DNA from: Pseudozyma flocculosa PF-1
Lineage: Eukaryota; Basidiomycota; Ustilaginomycetes; Ustilaginales; Ustilaginaceae
NCBI RefSeq assembly: GCF_000417875.1
Contig: NW_006920874.1
Span: forward strand, 191,458-255,457
DNA: 64,000 nt
Reading direction: 5' to 3'
Below, one piece after another: positions 1 through 10,580 of this stretch; the stretch's first letter is position 1, and each line of letters begins with the position of its first letter. The position numbers and the translations under genes are program-made. The notes under the pieces were generated by a model that did not search any database, was not told where the DNA came from, and worked only from the letters and a program-made list of their open reading frames with translations.

Positions 1-105
1 AAGATGGAACGGGACGAGACGGAGCGCGTGGTCACCAACGACGGCCTGGATGCCAACGGCCAGCTCGTCAACCCGATGGGACACGGGTTCCGGTACACGC
101 TCTGA
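1..105 (+). CDS. C-terminal end of an unidentified protein (cut by window edge)
   Basis: An open frame runs from base 1 to a TGA at 103-105 and gives 34 residues that start KMERDETERVV and end in GHGFRYTL. The acidic, well-balanced composition and GC-rich third positions look coding. The gene begins outside the window, so its start, length and family cannot be judged. I do not recognise the family from this tail. It converges on the minus-strand gene ending at 429, leaving about 320 bases of 3' flanking sequence between them. Confidence 0.5.
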   Translation, partial: KMERDETERVVTNDGLDANGQLVNPMGHGFRYTL

Positions 106-428
106 ACGATGGTCCTCGGTTCTCGGGCGCACGACGCGCCTTTCACGAACGTCACGACGACGGTAACGATTCCACTTGCCATCTCTCTCACTCGCTCCCC
201 ACGGAAATGTATTCAGAACTTCACCGAAATGTACTTGAAACTTCAGAAGAGGGACCCAAAGATCTACGAGCCCGACGTGCCGCTTGGACGGGCCTTTGGG
301 AGCTCGAAATCGTGCAGCGCGATGGGTTCGCGCGTCGACTTGACGTCCCTCGCGTGCTCGCGGGCGAGAACGCCGTGGAAGCCGTTGCCGAGCCTGCCGA
401 TGCCCGGGCGCGTCCGCAGCCCTCGCAG
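106..428. other. Convergent 3' flank, no gene seen
   Basis: This is the space between the stop of the edge gene and the stop of the minus-strand secreted-protein gene. It holds only short frames with poor composition. I see no RNA gene or repeat. Confidence 0.4.
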
Positions 429-1124
429 CTAGGTCAGATTGTCCTCGGCCTGCTGCACGGCATTCTCGGCCGAACCTCGATATCCCTGCAGAGCCCGCAG
501 CGTGCGTTTCGAAGCGTGGCGTCCAGATTCGGCCAGCTTCTTGAGCTTGGCAGTTCTCTTCTGTACCGGGCGCGTTGCGCGAACGAGCCGCGGCGTCGCG
601 CACGAGACTGTCTCGGCGAGCGTCTCGGAACCGAGTGCCTGTGCAGCTCCTCGAGGCGGCGTTCGTGGGCCCGCCTGGTAGGCGAGTACGATGTCGGGCG
701 AGACCTTGACATCGTCGGCGCCCCGCTTCACGCTCTCGGCGAGGCGTTGCTCGACCTCGTATTGGTTGATCGCATAGCCCTGCGCCTCATCCTTGAGGTC
801 GATGCCGAGGAGCACGTCTGTCCGTCCAAAGGGCGGGCGCTCCGCCGCGGAGGAACGTCGGCCGCCCAACCATCCGCACCCAACGGCGGGCCTCGACATT
901 ACCTCCGAGTCCAGGAGCGCCGGGTGTACAGAAACATCGTCAGCCTCTAAAAGCTGGCTCAGAGAATGCCTCGCTCGCCCGCTTGACATAGCCGCGGATC
1001 TGAAGAGCGGAGCGCCTTCGGCGACGGCCCTCGGGCTCAGTGGCGCGGCTTCGGCTGTATCCATTTCAGTCGTGAGAGCCAGGACGAGGGCGAGGGTAAT
1101 GAACACCCGGAGTTGTATCGTCAT
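429..1124 (-). CDS. Candidate secreted protein of unknown function (231 aa)
   Basis: A single-exon reading of 231 aa. The chosen ATG at 1124 is internal to a longer open frame. It is preferred because it starts a clear signal peptide: MTIQLR, a hydrophobic core VFITLALVLALT, then a likely cleavage after TAEA before APLSP. The mature part is basic and alanine/serine rich, has two cysteines, a central acidic segment (GIDLKDEAQGYAINQYEVEQ) and a lysine/arginine-rich tail. No family is recognised. Small secreted proteins of this kind are common candidate effectors in plant-associated smuts, but that is inference only. An antisense frame of 247 aa covers the same bases. The signal peptide favours the minus strand. 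Confidence 0.5.
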   Translation of the reverse strand: MTIQLRVFITLALVLALTTEMDTAEAAPLSPRAVAEGAPLFRSAAMSSGRARHSLSQLLEADDVSVHPALLDSEVMSRPAVGCGWLGGRRSSAAERPPFGRTDVLLGIDLKDEAQGYAINQYEVEQRLAESVKRGADDVKVSPDIVLAYQAGPRTPPRGAAQALGSETLAETVSCATPRLVRATRPVQKRTAKLKKLAESGRHASKRTLRALQGYRGSAENAVQQAEDNLT

Positions 1125-2679
1125 CCTTCGTGGAGTGGGAGGAGCGATGATTTGTTTTGGACCGAGGGGTGTTCGAACAGCATCGACGTCGCCGTGCCAA
1201 GCAGACTTCGATCGATGCCAACATCGGTGAAATGAGTTGACGGTGAGCGAGCGTGCATCGTCGTAATCGAGTACTGATCGGCGTGGATCCGTGTCCCAGA
1301 GCTTGCGCAGACGTCGAGATTCAGGCCAGATCGTGCTCAAGCTCCACTTGACAGACACGCTCAGACCACCAAGAACGAGGATCAGATCTGGCGGGCGCAG
1401 TTCTCGATCTCGTCTAGATAGCTGAGCGTCTCGACACCGCTTGCTGGGGAATCGAGAGCCTCCTCGAGCCTGCCACTGGTGGAGCATGCAAATGGAGCTT
1501 CTGGCCCCGTCACTGGCCCCGGCCCGACCCGGCCTCGTAGGGTTCGCTTGCATCACCACCACTCGTGATCGACTAATTTGCACTTCGTTCGTGCTTCCTC
1601 GATGCCCGGACGTGGCGCTCTTTCACCTTTCAACACCCTTCCACGCACTCGCCCGTCGTCCATCCCCTCCCATCCTGTCCTGTGTCCTGACAGTCGCAGC
1701 CAGAATTTTGTGCATGTCAATTGCCCTTCACAGGATTCCAGCAGATGGCTTTGTAGGACCAGCCCTAAGCTCCGCGTGCAAGCCTGCTCCGTTTCCGTGG
1801 GCATCTTTGAAGTGCCGGAACGGGTCGCTAGGCATCTCGCTCTCTTCTGGATCTCGTCTGCAGGTGTCCATATGGAGGCGTCCGCCGACCTCGCCGTCTC
1901 TTTGCTGACGTACCCAAGGGCAAGCAGGGCAAAGAACGGCCCCGGAAAGCTCAATAACCCAAGAGCAAGTGCGACGGAGCGAAAGTGGGTGGTAATGGAG
2001 GATGAGAAAGGAAGCAAGTGGTGAAGGCCGGCGTCTCATTACCTTGCTTGGCGGGTGGGGCCACGAAAAAAACTGCTCCTCTTCCGGCGCCGTTTTCCGT
2101 ACGCCCATTCTCTCGTGCGGTGGGACGACGGCGTGCAGCTTAGCCCAACCCGTTCAGCCTCCGGCCTTGCAACGAGCTTGCCTCGGCGGTGCAATCACGA
2201 CCTCTGCCCTTGCCACATCGCATCCGAGCCACAGCGAGATGGCCGACGAGCCGCCAACACGACACCGGCTGGGTACGACACGCGAGAGCAAGGGCAACGG
2301 TTTCGGACTTTGGTCGCCGCATGTGCATGGTCTCGATCGCACGCCGAGCATGCACAGACGCTTCATCGTTCCCTTGCAGCGAGGTCCATACCACAGACAC
2401 ACAGGCACCAACCCTCCTGCTCCCTCGTCGGACGATCCTGCAAGGGGCGCTCGAGGCCCGAGCCGAGCGCATCAGAGGCTAGGTAGGGCACCATGAGAGT
2501 GTGGTCGATGACGGCCGAGGACCAGCGATGTCGCCCTGCTGGCCGTTCAAACGCTCGCTCAGGGGTCGGCGGCAGCGACTCCTTACATGGCGGCATTCTA
2601 AGCCCCGACTCGGGCGAGCTTGGCCACGTCGAATAGGTCCGGGGCGGCAACGCTCCCCGGCGCCCTGCTCATCTCCTTG

Positions 2680-2687
2680 TATATATA
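2680..2687 (+). promoter_or_regulatory. TATA-like element
   Basis: The sequence is TATATATA in a GC-rich setting, about 80 bases upstream of the ATG at 2768. It is a good match to a TATA box, but the gene it would serve is uncertain. Confidence 0.35.
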
Positions 2688-2767
2688 CCCATGGCCCTCG
2701 ATTCGTGGTCCCCGCGGCAGCATTGTCTTCAACTGCGATCCACTCCTTTCTCTCACTCGCCACGACG

Positions 2768-3094
2768 ATGTCCGTCAATCCAGCAGCCGACGGCCCGCTT
2801 GTTTCCCGACGTTGCAGCGCAATCCATCGAACCGCATCGCGCCTCCAGACGAGCAGCTCCTCGAGGACGGAGGAGCAGCCAAGCCCAAGTCGGAGGCGAA
2901 GTCCAGTGCAAGGATCACCTCACAACACGGGCAAGACCAGCCACTTCAGAAACGGTTGGCTGGCCAGCCAGGCTGTGCCACGCCTCGATACGGCCCGCGA
3001 CGAGGTGAGCGAGACCTGGAATCGTGAGCCGAGTGCTGTCTCCGCCAGTCTTGATGGCAGATTGACCCTTTGTTACCTCCTTCCACTTTCTTGA
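2768..3094 (+). CDS. Possible small gene downstream of a TATA box (weak)
   Basis: A 108-codon frame starts MSVNPAADGPLVSRRC and is rich in Ser, Arg and Pro. It lies 80 bases after a strong TATA element, and a GTGAGC donor-like site occurs near 3004, so the true gene may be spliced. A second frame across the same bases (containing NRIAPPDEQLLEDGG) has better composition, so the correct reading frame is unclear. There is no recognisable domain. It is kept only as a candidate. Confidence 0.2.
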   Translation: MSVNPAADGPLVSRRCSAIHRTASRLQTSSSSRTEEQPSPSRRRSPVQGSPHNTGKTSHFRNGWLASQAVPRLDTARDEVSETWNREPSAVSASLDGRLTLCYLLPLS

Positions 3095-4021
3095 TCACTC
3101 TGTGCCGACGTCTGCGGGGTCTCGCTGGCGCTACCTGGTCAGAACATGGCGTCGTCGCTGCCAAACCAGGTCCCACGTGTCCTTCGTCTGACAGCACGGA
3201 ACAGTCCATCGGGCTCTCCGCCGGTGCTTTACGCTCGATGCCTCGGCCACAACTCAAAAGTGGGCCACGAACGACGTGAACACCGCTGCGGGATCGTAGA
3301 GGTGAGCTGGTCCGTCTCCGGAACTGTGCAGGCGACGTGGCTGGAACTGACCGATGTCCCACGACGACGTTTGGCAGCGTCGGGCCTGCTCTAAGCCGAG
3401 CGCCCGCCCTCTCCCGTCTGCGGGGGGCTCCCTTTGCTGCCACTGTGCTTCATCGCCAGGCCAGACAGATTGCAGGACCGTCTCGGGCGAGCCACCAGTA
3501 CCACACCATGCTCAACGTCCGAGCCTGCGTGCACCCTGGACTAGCTATAAAGGCCGTACCAGTATTGACGGACGTGAGGGACTCCTCGAGTCGTATCAAG
3601 CAGCCAGCATCGTCGTCAATCAGCGAGCATCTTAAACCCACTCGCGACCCCCTATGACCCAAACTGGCGGTGGCGAGATCGATGAGTGGAGCGAAAGGAG
3701 CATGTCCGACCAATGGCGAGTCCAGCCTTGCGCAAAGCCTCGCGCAGGGTCGCTGCGCGCAAGTGGAGCCAGCGTGCGCTACTACGAAGGCCTGCCTGCC
3801 CCGCCCTGATTTTTCGCCAGGTGCGCCGGAGGGGGAAGAGGAGGGGTGGCGCGCCGGCTGGGTCCATGCCCTGGTTTGCCACCCGCACCCATCCCAACCT
3901 CGTCAGCTCCCATTCATCTGCCGACGCCCTCTTCGTTCCTTCCTCGATCGCATCCTGACTTTGCACAATACGCTCTCGCCAGCCTAACTACCCCTACCGA
4001 GCCCATCCTCCGCCGGTCGCC

Positions 4022-6712
4022 ATGGTGGAGCAGGCTCACGCGACCATCGAGCGCTATCTGACCGTCTGGGGCACTGGAGGTGCGCTAGAGGAGAACGGCG
4101 GTTCCGCGAGCCAGCTCCTCCACCAGCTGCAGTTCCTCTCACCTGGCGTAGGCGTCGACAAGACCGAGTTCGACTCGGCATTCTGCCGGCTGCATCAAGC
4201 CGGAGGCATCGTCCTCGACATCGCTCAGCTCGAAAGATTAGCTCTTCTTGGACACGAAGCCTTCGTGTGGCCCGCCTCCTGATGCCGGACGGCCCTTCTT
4301 TGCTCCACACTAATCAGCGACCTCGACACCGTATGCCAGACATCGGCTCGAGACCCGGAGACTACGAGCTTCGTTGCCTACATCAGGGGGCTGCCCGTTC
4401 GCCTCGGCGAAGCCACCCAGTGGGCGATCGAGCACTCCCAAAGCTTCCCGGGATCATGGCTCCGGGTCAATAAGCTTATCGACCACCTCACACGGCTGTC
4501 GGAGGATCACGGGGAGGACACCGAAGTACTCCTCCTCTACGCTGGCTCTACCAAGAACACGGTGTCCCAGCGTCAGCGAGAAGATGTCAGCGTGATGAAG
4601 GCCTGGCTCGAGGCTGCCGAGAGCGATGCCAACATCACCCTACTGAACTTCTTCCTGGCCAAGATGCATCAACAGGACCGTCTCGGTACCGTCCGCCTCT
4701 GGGCGGTGTACCAGCCTCCGCAACTCAACTACGACAAGCTGCAGCTCGCCGAGCGGACCCTCACCGCTTTCTTGCGTTGGGAGACGACCCTCAACATGAT
4801 CGCAGGCGGGTCGATCGACAAGGCTTTTGTGCCCGAGGAGCTGCGTCCCTTCATCCGAACACTGCGCGCCCCCTCCTCTGCCAGCGCCAAGCTCATCTTC
4901 GCCACGGCCTCCGACGACAAGAGGAAGCATGTAAAGGCCTCGAGGGTACGGCAGCTCATCAAGACGGTGCAAGGCAATGGGGCACAGACATGCGAGACAA
5001 TCGACATCAGCGACGTCCTCAGCTCTACGAGGCGTGCGCGTCACGTCGTCGTTCTCGCCGATTCAGTCGACTGCTACTCGGTGGCCCAGGCATTGCTGGC
5101 GTCCGGGTTCAAAGGCCATCTCTGGTCGGCCAGAGATAAGAAGTCAGAGACTGCTGCCAGCGCGGGCCAGGCAGTCGACTTCTGGCGGATCACGCCCGGC
5201 CAAAGGATGGGCATCCCCGGCCCGACCGGCTTCGCACTTTTCATCGACGAAGCCACGGGAGAGACGGCAGCCCTCCTGTCGACTGTCTCTCCCCTGGCCC
5301 ATTTCCAGAGGCAGTCGGCAGGAGCGGCGGTGAACACGGAGGTGGCAACAGCGGTCGTGCTCGGCGTCAAATTGATCCAGCTTGACATCCGCACCCCCAA
5401 CTTCGACCTGACGGCCGACATGAGTCAGCTCTTGCACTTCGGCGAGGCCTGCGTACGGGCGCGATATCTGGCCCTGTCAACTTATGCCGACACAACGCTG
5501 GCCCCCGACCAGGTGCTGGAGCGCGACGACCTTTGGTACCAGCTCCAAGCGAAGGACAAGCGCATGGCTCTCCTTGACGAAAACAACGAGCTCAAAGCCG
5601 ACAAGGCCCACATGTCGTGGCACCGACATCTGCTCAAGCTCGATGGGGCAAGGGACACGTTCTTCATCAAGACGAAGGAGCTCGGAGACGCGCTTCATTG
5701 GGAGGACGGCCAGGTGGCCTTGGCCGCCGACTCGCCTGCAGGCGGTCCCTGCCTTGTCCTGATCGGCAGAGACACTCGCGATCCCGCGCACACACAAGAG
5801 CTGCATCGCTGGCAGGTCTCCGGGCTGGCATGCGCTTCAATCGTTCTCGACATCATGCTCGCCGACGGCATCATCTCGCCTGACGAGTTCGAGGCCATCA
5901 AGGCCCGAGAATCTCGAGAGCCCAGCAACAGCCGGAACCGCCAACACGGTATCGCCTCGCTCGATCCTTCGTCGATCTTCACGACGTTCAGCCTGGCCGT
6001 GAGCGCCCAAATGACGACAACCAAGGCTGGCGAGAGGAACATCACCTACAACCTGAGGCCGAAGGCGACGGACTCGCTCAAGACCAAGTACGGCGTTAGC
6101 GAGGACAGCCGGCTGAGCTTTGGCGGTACGATCTCGTTGATCAAACTCTCGGCAGGCGGGCGTAGGGCGGCCTTCTTCCGCTTCACAAAGCGTGGACTCG
6201 GCGTCTTTGCTCTTCCGGACGGCAAGAACGATCTGACTCCGATCTCGTCGGAACAGGCTGACCGAGAGGGCACGCTCATCGCCGAGCTGACTCCGCTTTA
6301 CATTCAGGTACAGGCGCGCCTCCACGGAGGCTGGTGGGCGCTTCTCAAGGAGCTCCTGTGGAAGTCGGCCCCGGCGCAGATCCAAGCGAGCCAGCAAGAT
6401 GTCGAGATCGAGGACCTGAAGCACCAGAGGAGCGGCAAGAAGCGGATCGCCCCGGAGAAGATCCACGCCCTCGGGCTTGAGATCGCCGAACGACATTCCG
6501 AGCCTGCACCGCCCAGGAAGCGGAGCAGGGGGGAAGGACCCGGCTTGCCCCTCTTGCCAGAGGTCCAGGAGGCGCTCCAAACCGGAGGTAGCGTCGAGGA
6601 AGCGGTGGCCGTCGCGCGCGGTGAGGTGGACCTCGACGTGCTGCGAGATCAGATGGCTTTCATTCAGGCGCTGTCTCCGGAGCTGTTTACAGACGAGGCG
6701 GACGACACCTGA
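4022..6712 (+). CDS. Large protein of an unrecognised family, possible GIY-YIG-like segment (879 aa)
   Basis: Two exons, best joined as 4022-4266 and 4318-6712. The 51-nt intron has branch-like CTAAT before CAG at 4317; its donor is weak (GTGGCC), and a 75-nt intron 4265-4339 also keeps frame. Near residue 155 the protein has LLLYAGSTKNTVSQRQRED, followed by an AERTLTAFLRWETTLN segment. Together these resemble the second half of a GIY-YIG nuclease core (YxGS, Arg, later Glu and Asn), but the first GIY strand is not convincing. The middle and C-terminal parts match nothing I know. A basic patch PPRKRSRGEG near the C-terminus could be a nuclear localisation signal. A heavily decayed homologue of its middle part lies on the minus strand at 12640-13030, so this is a multi-copy family and could belong to a mobile element. 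The frame is intact and GC-rich. Confidence 0.7.
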
Positions 6713-6999
6713 GCCTTCCCAACGCCCCAGCCTCATCGCTCTGCCCCTTTCACACGGCGGCGCATCCTCGAACCAACTGCACGGAGACGGTCTAGCGAGC
6801 CTGACGGCGCGGCGGGTGGGGAGGCGAGCTTGTCGAACCCCGCCGTCGGGCGGCTCGGTGGCAGCCCGGCCGAGGGCGGAGCATCGTCGGCCTCCGAGTT
6901 CACGGCGACCGCGGCTCAATCCTGAGACAGACAGGCAGCTCCAGAGGCGAGGGCGGTGGGGCTTGCGGGTACATGTTGAGCGGCGGCGGGGTTACCAGC

Positions 7000-7239
7000 T
7001 CACGGCACCCTGAAGATGGCTGCGGGTTGCCGGTCCGCGATGTTGTATCGACCTGGGCCCAAAAAGGGAACATGGCACTGGTCACAGCAGATCCTCGGGG
7101 CATAGTCGGCGGCGCGGATGAATGCGAAGGTGGTGGCGAGGTCGGCCAGGTTGGTTCCGAATATGAAGTCGTCTGCCGGAGACGTCCGGGCCTTGGATGT
7201 AGGTCGGCTGTGGCGGTGCGTCCGTGGAGGCAGGGCCAG
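7000..7239 (-). CDS. 3' exon of an unresolved small gene with paired cysteines
   Basis: The minus frame open from 7239 to the TGA at 7000-7002 contains DDFIFGTNLADLATTFAFIR followed by a segment with RICCDQCHVPFLGPG, and ends in AAIFRVP. Its composition is clearly protein-like, unlike the longer overlapping 198-codon frame, which is Pro/Ser/Arg rich. There is no ATG, so it must be a terminal exon. Upstream on the same strand an AG/GTAAGC donor near 7530 and another coherent segment (SLLERFQCNTVSALLHLTST) around 7290-7370 suggest at least two more exons starting near 7.7 kb. One possible join uses a 50-nt intron with a weak GTCCGG donor. The function is unknown. A small cysteine-containing secreted protein is one possibility. 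Confidence 0.35.
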   Translation of the reverse strand: MALPPRTHRHSRPTSKARTSPADDFIFGTNLADLATTFAFIRAADYAPRICCDQCHVPFLGPGRYNIADRQPAAIFRVP

Positions 7240-7954
7240 CTAGCGGCGCCGCCGGACAGGTGAGCCCGAGTGCTGGGATGCAAGGCCTGGTCGGACTGAG
7301 CGATGGTGGACGTGAGGTGCAGTAGTGCAGAGACAGTGTTGCACTGAAACCGCTCGAGGAGCGACCTGGAGGGTGACGATCCGCGCTGCGTTGTCCTCGT
7401 GCTGAAGCTACAGGCCGCGCTGTGCGCTCTCGGAGGGTACGGTGAGAGACGATGCGAAAGCATCCTCAGCGGCTGGGTCGGCGGCCCGTCGTCCATGGGC
7501 GAAGGCGCGGCAGAGGTGACAGAGGCTTACCTATCGCCGCTGGCGACATTGACGGAAGCGGACGAAGGTACGCGACTGTAGCCCTCGGCCCGGTATCCAC
7601 CTGGACTCCTTTGCCCGAAGATCAGGTAGAGGCCTGAAGAAGGATGGTCGAGGGAAAGGGGGCGTCGAAGTGGTTGTAAGTGGTGAGGCAGGGAGGTTTA
7701 GCGGCAGCGCGTACACGATCCATGACGTCCCGCATCGAAGCCTTGTCGACGCTCGGGAACTACTCTCACTCTCGTAGAGGATTAGAACGGGCGCACCTTC
7801 GGTCTGATGGCCTAGGTCGAGAACTGCGGGGTGGCGAGAGGCAGCGTGCAGTCGATGTCGAGAGGGTCAGCACGCCCGCCGCGGCGTTGGATGCTCACCC
7901 AGGCCGGCCGTATGAGTGGCCATCCTCTTAGCACTGCGGACAACATTGGTGCAC

Positions 7955-8212
7955 GGTGGCGTTGGTGGTGGCGGAGGCGATGGCGGTGGCGATGGCGGTG
8001 GCGGTGGCGGTGGCGACGACGGTGGCGATGGCGGTGGCGAAGGCAGTGGCGATGGCGGTGGCGATGGCGGTGGTGGTAACGATGGCGGTGGCGATGGCGG
8101 TGGTGGTAACGATGGCGGTGGCGGTGGCGGTGGTGGTAACGATGGCGGTGGCGGTGGCGCTGACGGTGACGGTGTCGCTGACGGTGACGGTGGCGCTGAC
8201 GGTGACGGCGCT
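7955..8212. repeat. GGTGGC/GATGGC minisatellite
   Basis: About 250 bases built from 6-base units GGTGGC and GATGGC, with a degenerate GACGGT tail. It reads as Gly/Asp-rich protein on the plus strand and Pro/Ser-rich protein on the minus strand, with no stops in several frames. This explains the long frames here. I treat it as a simple-sequence array and not as a gene. Confidence 0.85.
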
Positions 8213-8843
8213 GGGACGCCAAGCCGGAGAGCGATTGAGCGGGTCTGTTCCCGGGACACGTTACGTTGGTGGTCGGAAGCTTGTCGGGGCTCTCCAGGCT
8301 GCACACGCTGCACTCGCTGGCCACTCAGAGGCCACGCCTCGGCGGATCATGTATCTGGCTGGGCTTGGCTGGGTTGGCTCGGGTTGGTGGTGGGTCGGAA
8401 GAAAGACGCGCCCGGTCAGGAGGCAAAAACCACCCCCCAGCCCCTTTTCAACCCCACCACCACCTACGTCCCCCTCCACCCATTCTAGTCAACGCCACAC
8501 AGCCGGACGCTCACCACCACCACGTACCTCGGTCACCATCCGCCCCGGAACTGGCCTTCGTCGGACTGGAAGAGACCCGTCTTTGTGCGGGATCACGCAG
8601 AACGTATCGAGGATGAGTCGCAGCGGCTCCCGGCACGTACCAGCGCGACGCAGCGCGGTAGCTCCTCAGCTGACCACACCCTAGCCCCGAGCCGGCTCTT
8701 CCGCCCACCCTGCGAGCTTCTCAGCGACCACTGCACCAGCTCCGCTCGGCCGCTGCGGCTGATTGCTCCCTCGACGCTGCAACCGACAAGATTCTCATAC
8801 CACGGCCAGACGGGCTAGAAGAGCGCACAACGGCGGTCGCGGC
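8213..8843. other. No supported gene
   Basis: The flank between the minisatellite and the minus-strand reading that ends at 8844. It contains low-complexity GGTTGG-like and CCACC-rich stretches. No frame has convincing composition. Confidence 0.4.
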
Positions 8844-9408
8844 TCACCAGAACTTAGGCACGATAAACGATCTCGGCGGCCCCTTGCGGATGTTGCCCGA
8901 GGCTGACCAGGGCCACGTATGACTGCGGAGGCAGACGGATGGCCATGCCAGCTCTTCGAGGCCCCGCCGCCTCGGCGCTCGCTCCTCGACCCGTGCCCGC
9001 GCCGCGCTGTCCACCGCCCTCTCAAGAGACGCCCCTTCCTCCCCTCCAAGTGCCGAGGGCCGCGTCGACACAGTGGTCGATGTCCGCCCGAGGCTGGAGG
9101 TGCTCCGGGAAGAAGGACTCGAGCAGCGAGCGGAAGAGCTGGGTGTGCTCGGCTGAGGGGTCGGTCGGGCACTCTTCCGACTCGGCGACGCTCACCGTAG
9201 CCGTTTCGTCGTTCACAGGCCGACCTCGTCTAGCCTTGGACCGTCTTCCGGGATCGGCCGCCACCATCACCGACACCGCCGCCAACACCGCCGCCGCTGC
9301 CAGCGAGAACTGGCGAGAGCGAGAGCGTCTCTGTGTCGCCGTTGCCGTACCCGGCGCTGTGCTGGCGTAGAGAGAGACGGGCGACCGTGCCGCCTCCCCG
9401 ACCTCGTC
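8844..9408 (-). CDS. Probable single-pass membrane or secreted protein, frame not resolved
   Basis: After a TAG at 9409-9411 the minus strand opens with a segment rich in Ser, Thr and Arg, then a hydrophobic helix FSLAAAAVLAAVSVMVAA, then an acidic, well-composed stretch (SVAESEECPTDPSAEHTQLF, then a run ending ADIDHCVDAALGTW). That frame stops at 9022. An overlapping frame open from 9071 carries on with good composition (LERAVDSAARARVEERAP) and ends in RKGPPRSFIVPKFW at 8844. No clean intron joins the two, so either a short intron was missed or there is a one-base shift. The basic segment before the helix suggests a type II anchor. No family is recognised and the 5' exon is unknown. Confidence 0.3.
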
Positions 9409-9411
9409 CTA

Positions 9412-10580
9412 CCCGCGCTTGGGGCACATCAAGGCCGGTCGGTTCGTTCGCAGCGGCAGCAGTGTCACTCGTGCCCACAGAAGGATCGACCTCGTGTTGC
9501 ACGCCATCGTTCGGTCGGCCTCGACTTCTGCGTCGCCGGCCGAGGTCGACGGCCGGCCCTGTCGTCGACCTCGGCCACGGGCATCGCCGCGAGCTCTCTC
9601 CCGCCCTGGCGATGGGCAGCCGTGTCATCCGCTGGCTGAAGAGCTGCAACTCGATCACCACCACGGCCCCGGCCGACATCGCCAACGCTGCCCCCGCCGC
9701 CTCACCTGTCGCCTGGGCCGCCGCGATGGAGCGAGTCATCTCGAGGAAGCACTGCTGCCTCACGCAGAACCTGGCCCGAGGCAGCACTTTTCCCGGCGTG
9801 GGGAGCATCAGTGTCAGTTGCCACAGTTGGTCCAGCCGGAGCCGGCGGCTGCCAACGTCCTCCGGGGTTGCCGTCGTGCAAACAGAAAACTTTCTGCCGA
9901 TCGTGGAACACCATCTGCGCCGCGTGCGAGACCTCAGCTCGGTCTTGTGGCTGACAGAGCTCCTGGCCAAGTGACGGTGGCAGGTGGCGGCAGCGTCCGT
10001 GACGGTGGCAACAGCTGCTGATGGCGAGGTGGACGTCCAGCTCCTGGACGAGACCGTCGTTGCAAAGAGCTGCGGCACCGGCGCCTCTGCAGACGAGTCC
10101 GACGGCAGGCTGATGGGCATGCGGCTGTCGGCGCGTCCCTTGAAGGCCACGTCGTCGTCGTCCACGTGTGCATCGTCGTTGTCGCAGACCGGCAGCGCCT
10201 GCAGCGGTCCAGACTCGGGCGGCACCTCGCCGTCGCAGTCCGGCTCATTGTCGCGCCAGCAATCCGCCGGCCCGGTGCTTGACGTAGATCACCCTCGTGC
10301 TCGCTCCGGCCTCCGCGCCGAGCTCGAGCGTTTGGACCGCCTCGCCGCCCGCCTCGTAGCAGTAGACCTGCGTACAGGTTCCCCGGGTGATGTTGTGGCC
10401 GCAGAATGCGGTCGTCTTCCTCTTGTCGCCCCGGCCGCCAATGAGGCCGACACAGGTACTTGTATGCGAGGACGGCGTCCCTCTTAGCCTCATGGGCGGC
10501 GTGGCGGCTCTGCGTATCGTGGGCGGGAGGCGAACGTTGGCGTGTGCCTTGTTGCTTCTTGACGCCATCGAGTTGAGAGG
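9412..10580 (-). other. Unresolved minus-strand coding-like zone
   Basis: Several minus-strand segments look coding but lie in different frames. One at about 10245-10490 has spaced cysteines (CVGLIGGRGDKRKTTAFCGH, then TRGTCTQVYCYEAG). A second, at about 10150-10250, contains DCWRDNEPDCDGEVPPESG. A third, at about 9640-9760, holds a hydrophobic stretch (EAAGAALAMSAGAVVVIELQ). They could be exons of one cysteine-containing membrane protein, perhaps continuous with the reading at 8844-9408, but I could not build a consistent model. Confidence 0.25.

Larger units (their letters stand above)
1125..4021. other. Long region with no confident gene
   Basis: About 2.9 kb of upstream sequence shared by the secreted-protein gene and the 879-aa gene. 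Frames on both strands are short and of shadow quality. Two TATA-like elements on the plus strand (2680-2687 and 3546-3551) suggest transcription starts here. Besides the weak ORF at 2768-3094, a 51-codon frame starts at ATG 3654 (MTQTGGGEIDEWSERSMSDQ...) and ends at 3809. It is plausible as a small exon, but I could not connect it to anything. The rest shows nothing I can support. Confidence 0.4.

Noticed and set aside
207..950. 247-codon plus-strand open frame overlapping the secreted-protein gene
   Set aside because: It lacks a signal or known motif and has an Arg/Leu-rich composition. The minus strand has a clear signal peptide. Some doubt remains.
5837..6919. 360-codon minus-strand open frame
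   Set aside because: Antisense to the 879-aa gene, Arg/Leu-rich shadow.
7812..8324. Pro/Ser- or Arg/His-rich proteins across the minisatellite
   Set aside because: They arise solely from the 6-base repeat and have no independent coding evidence.
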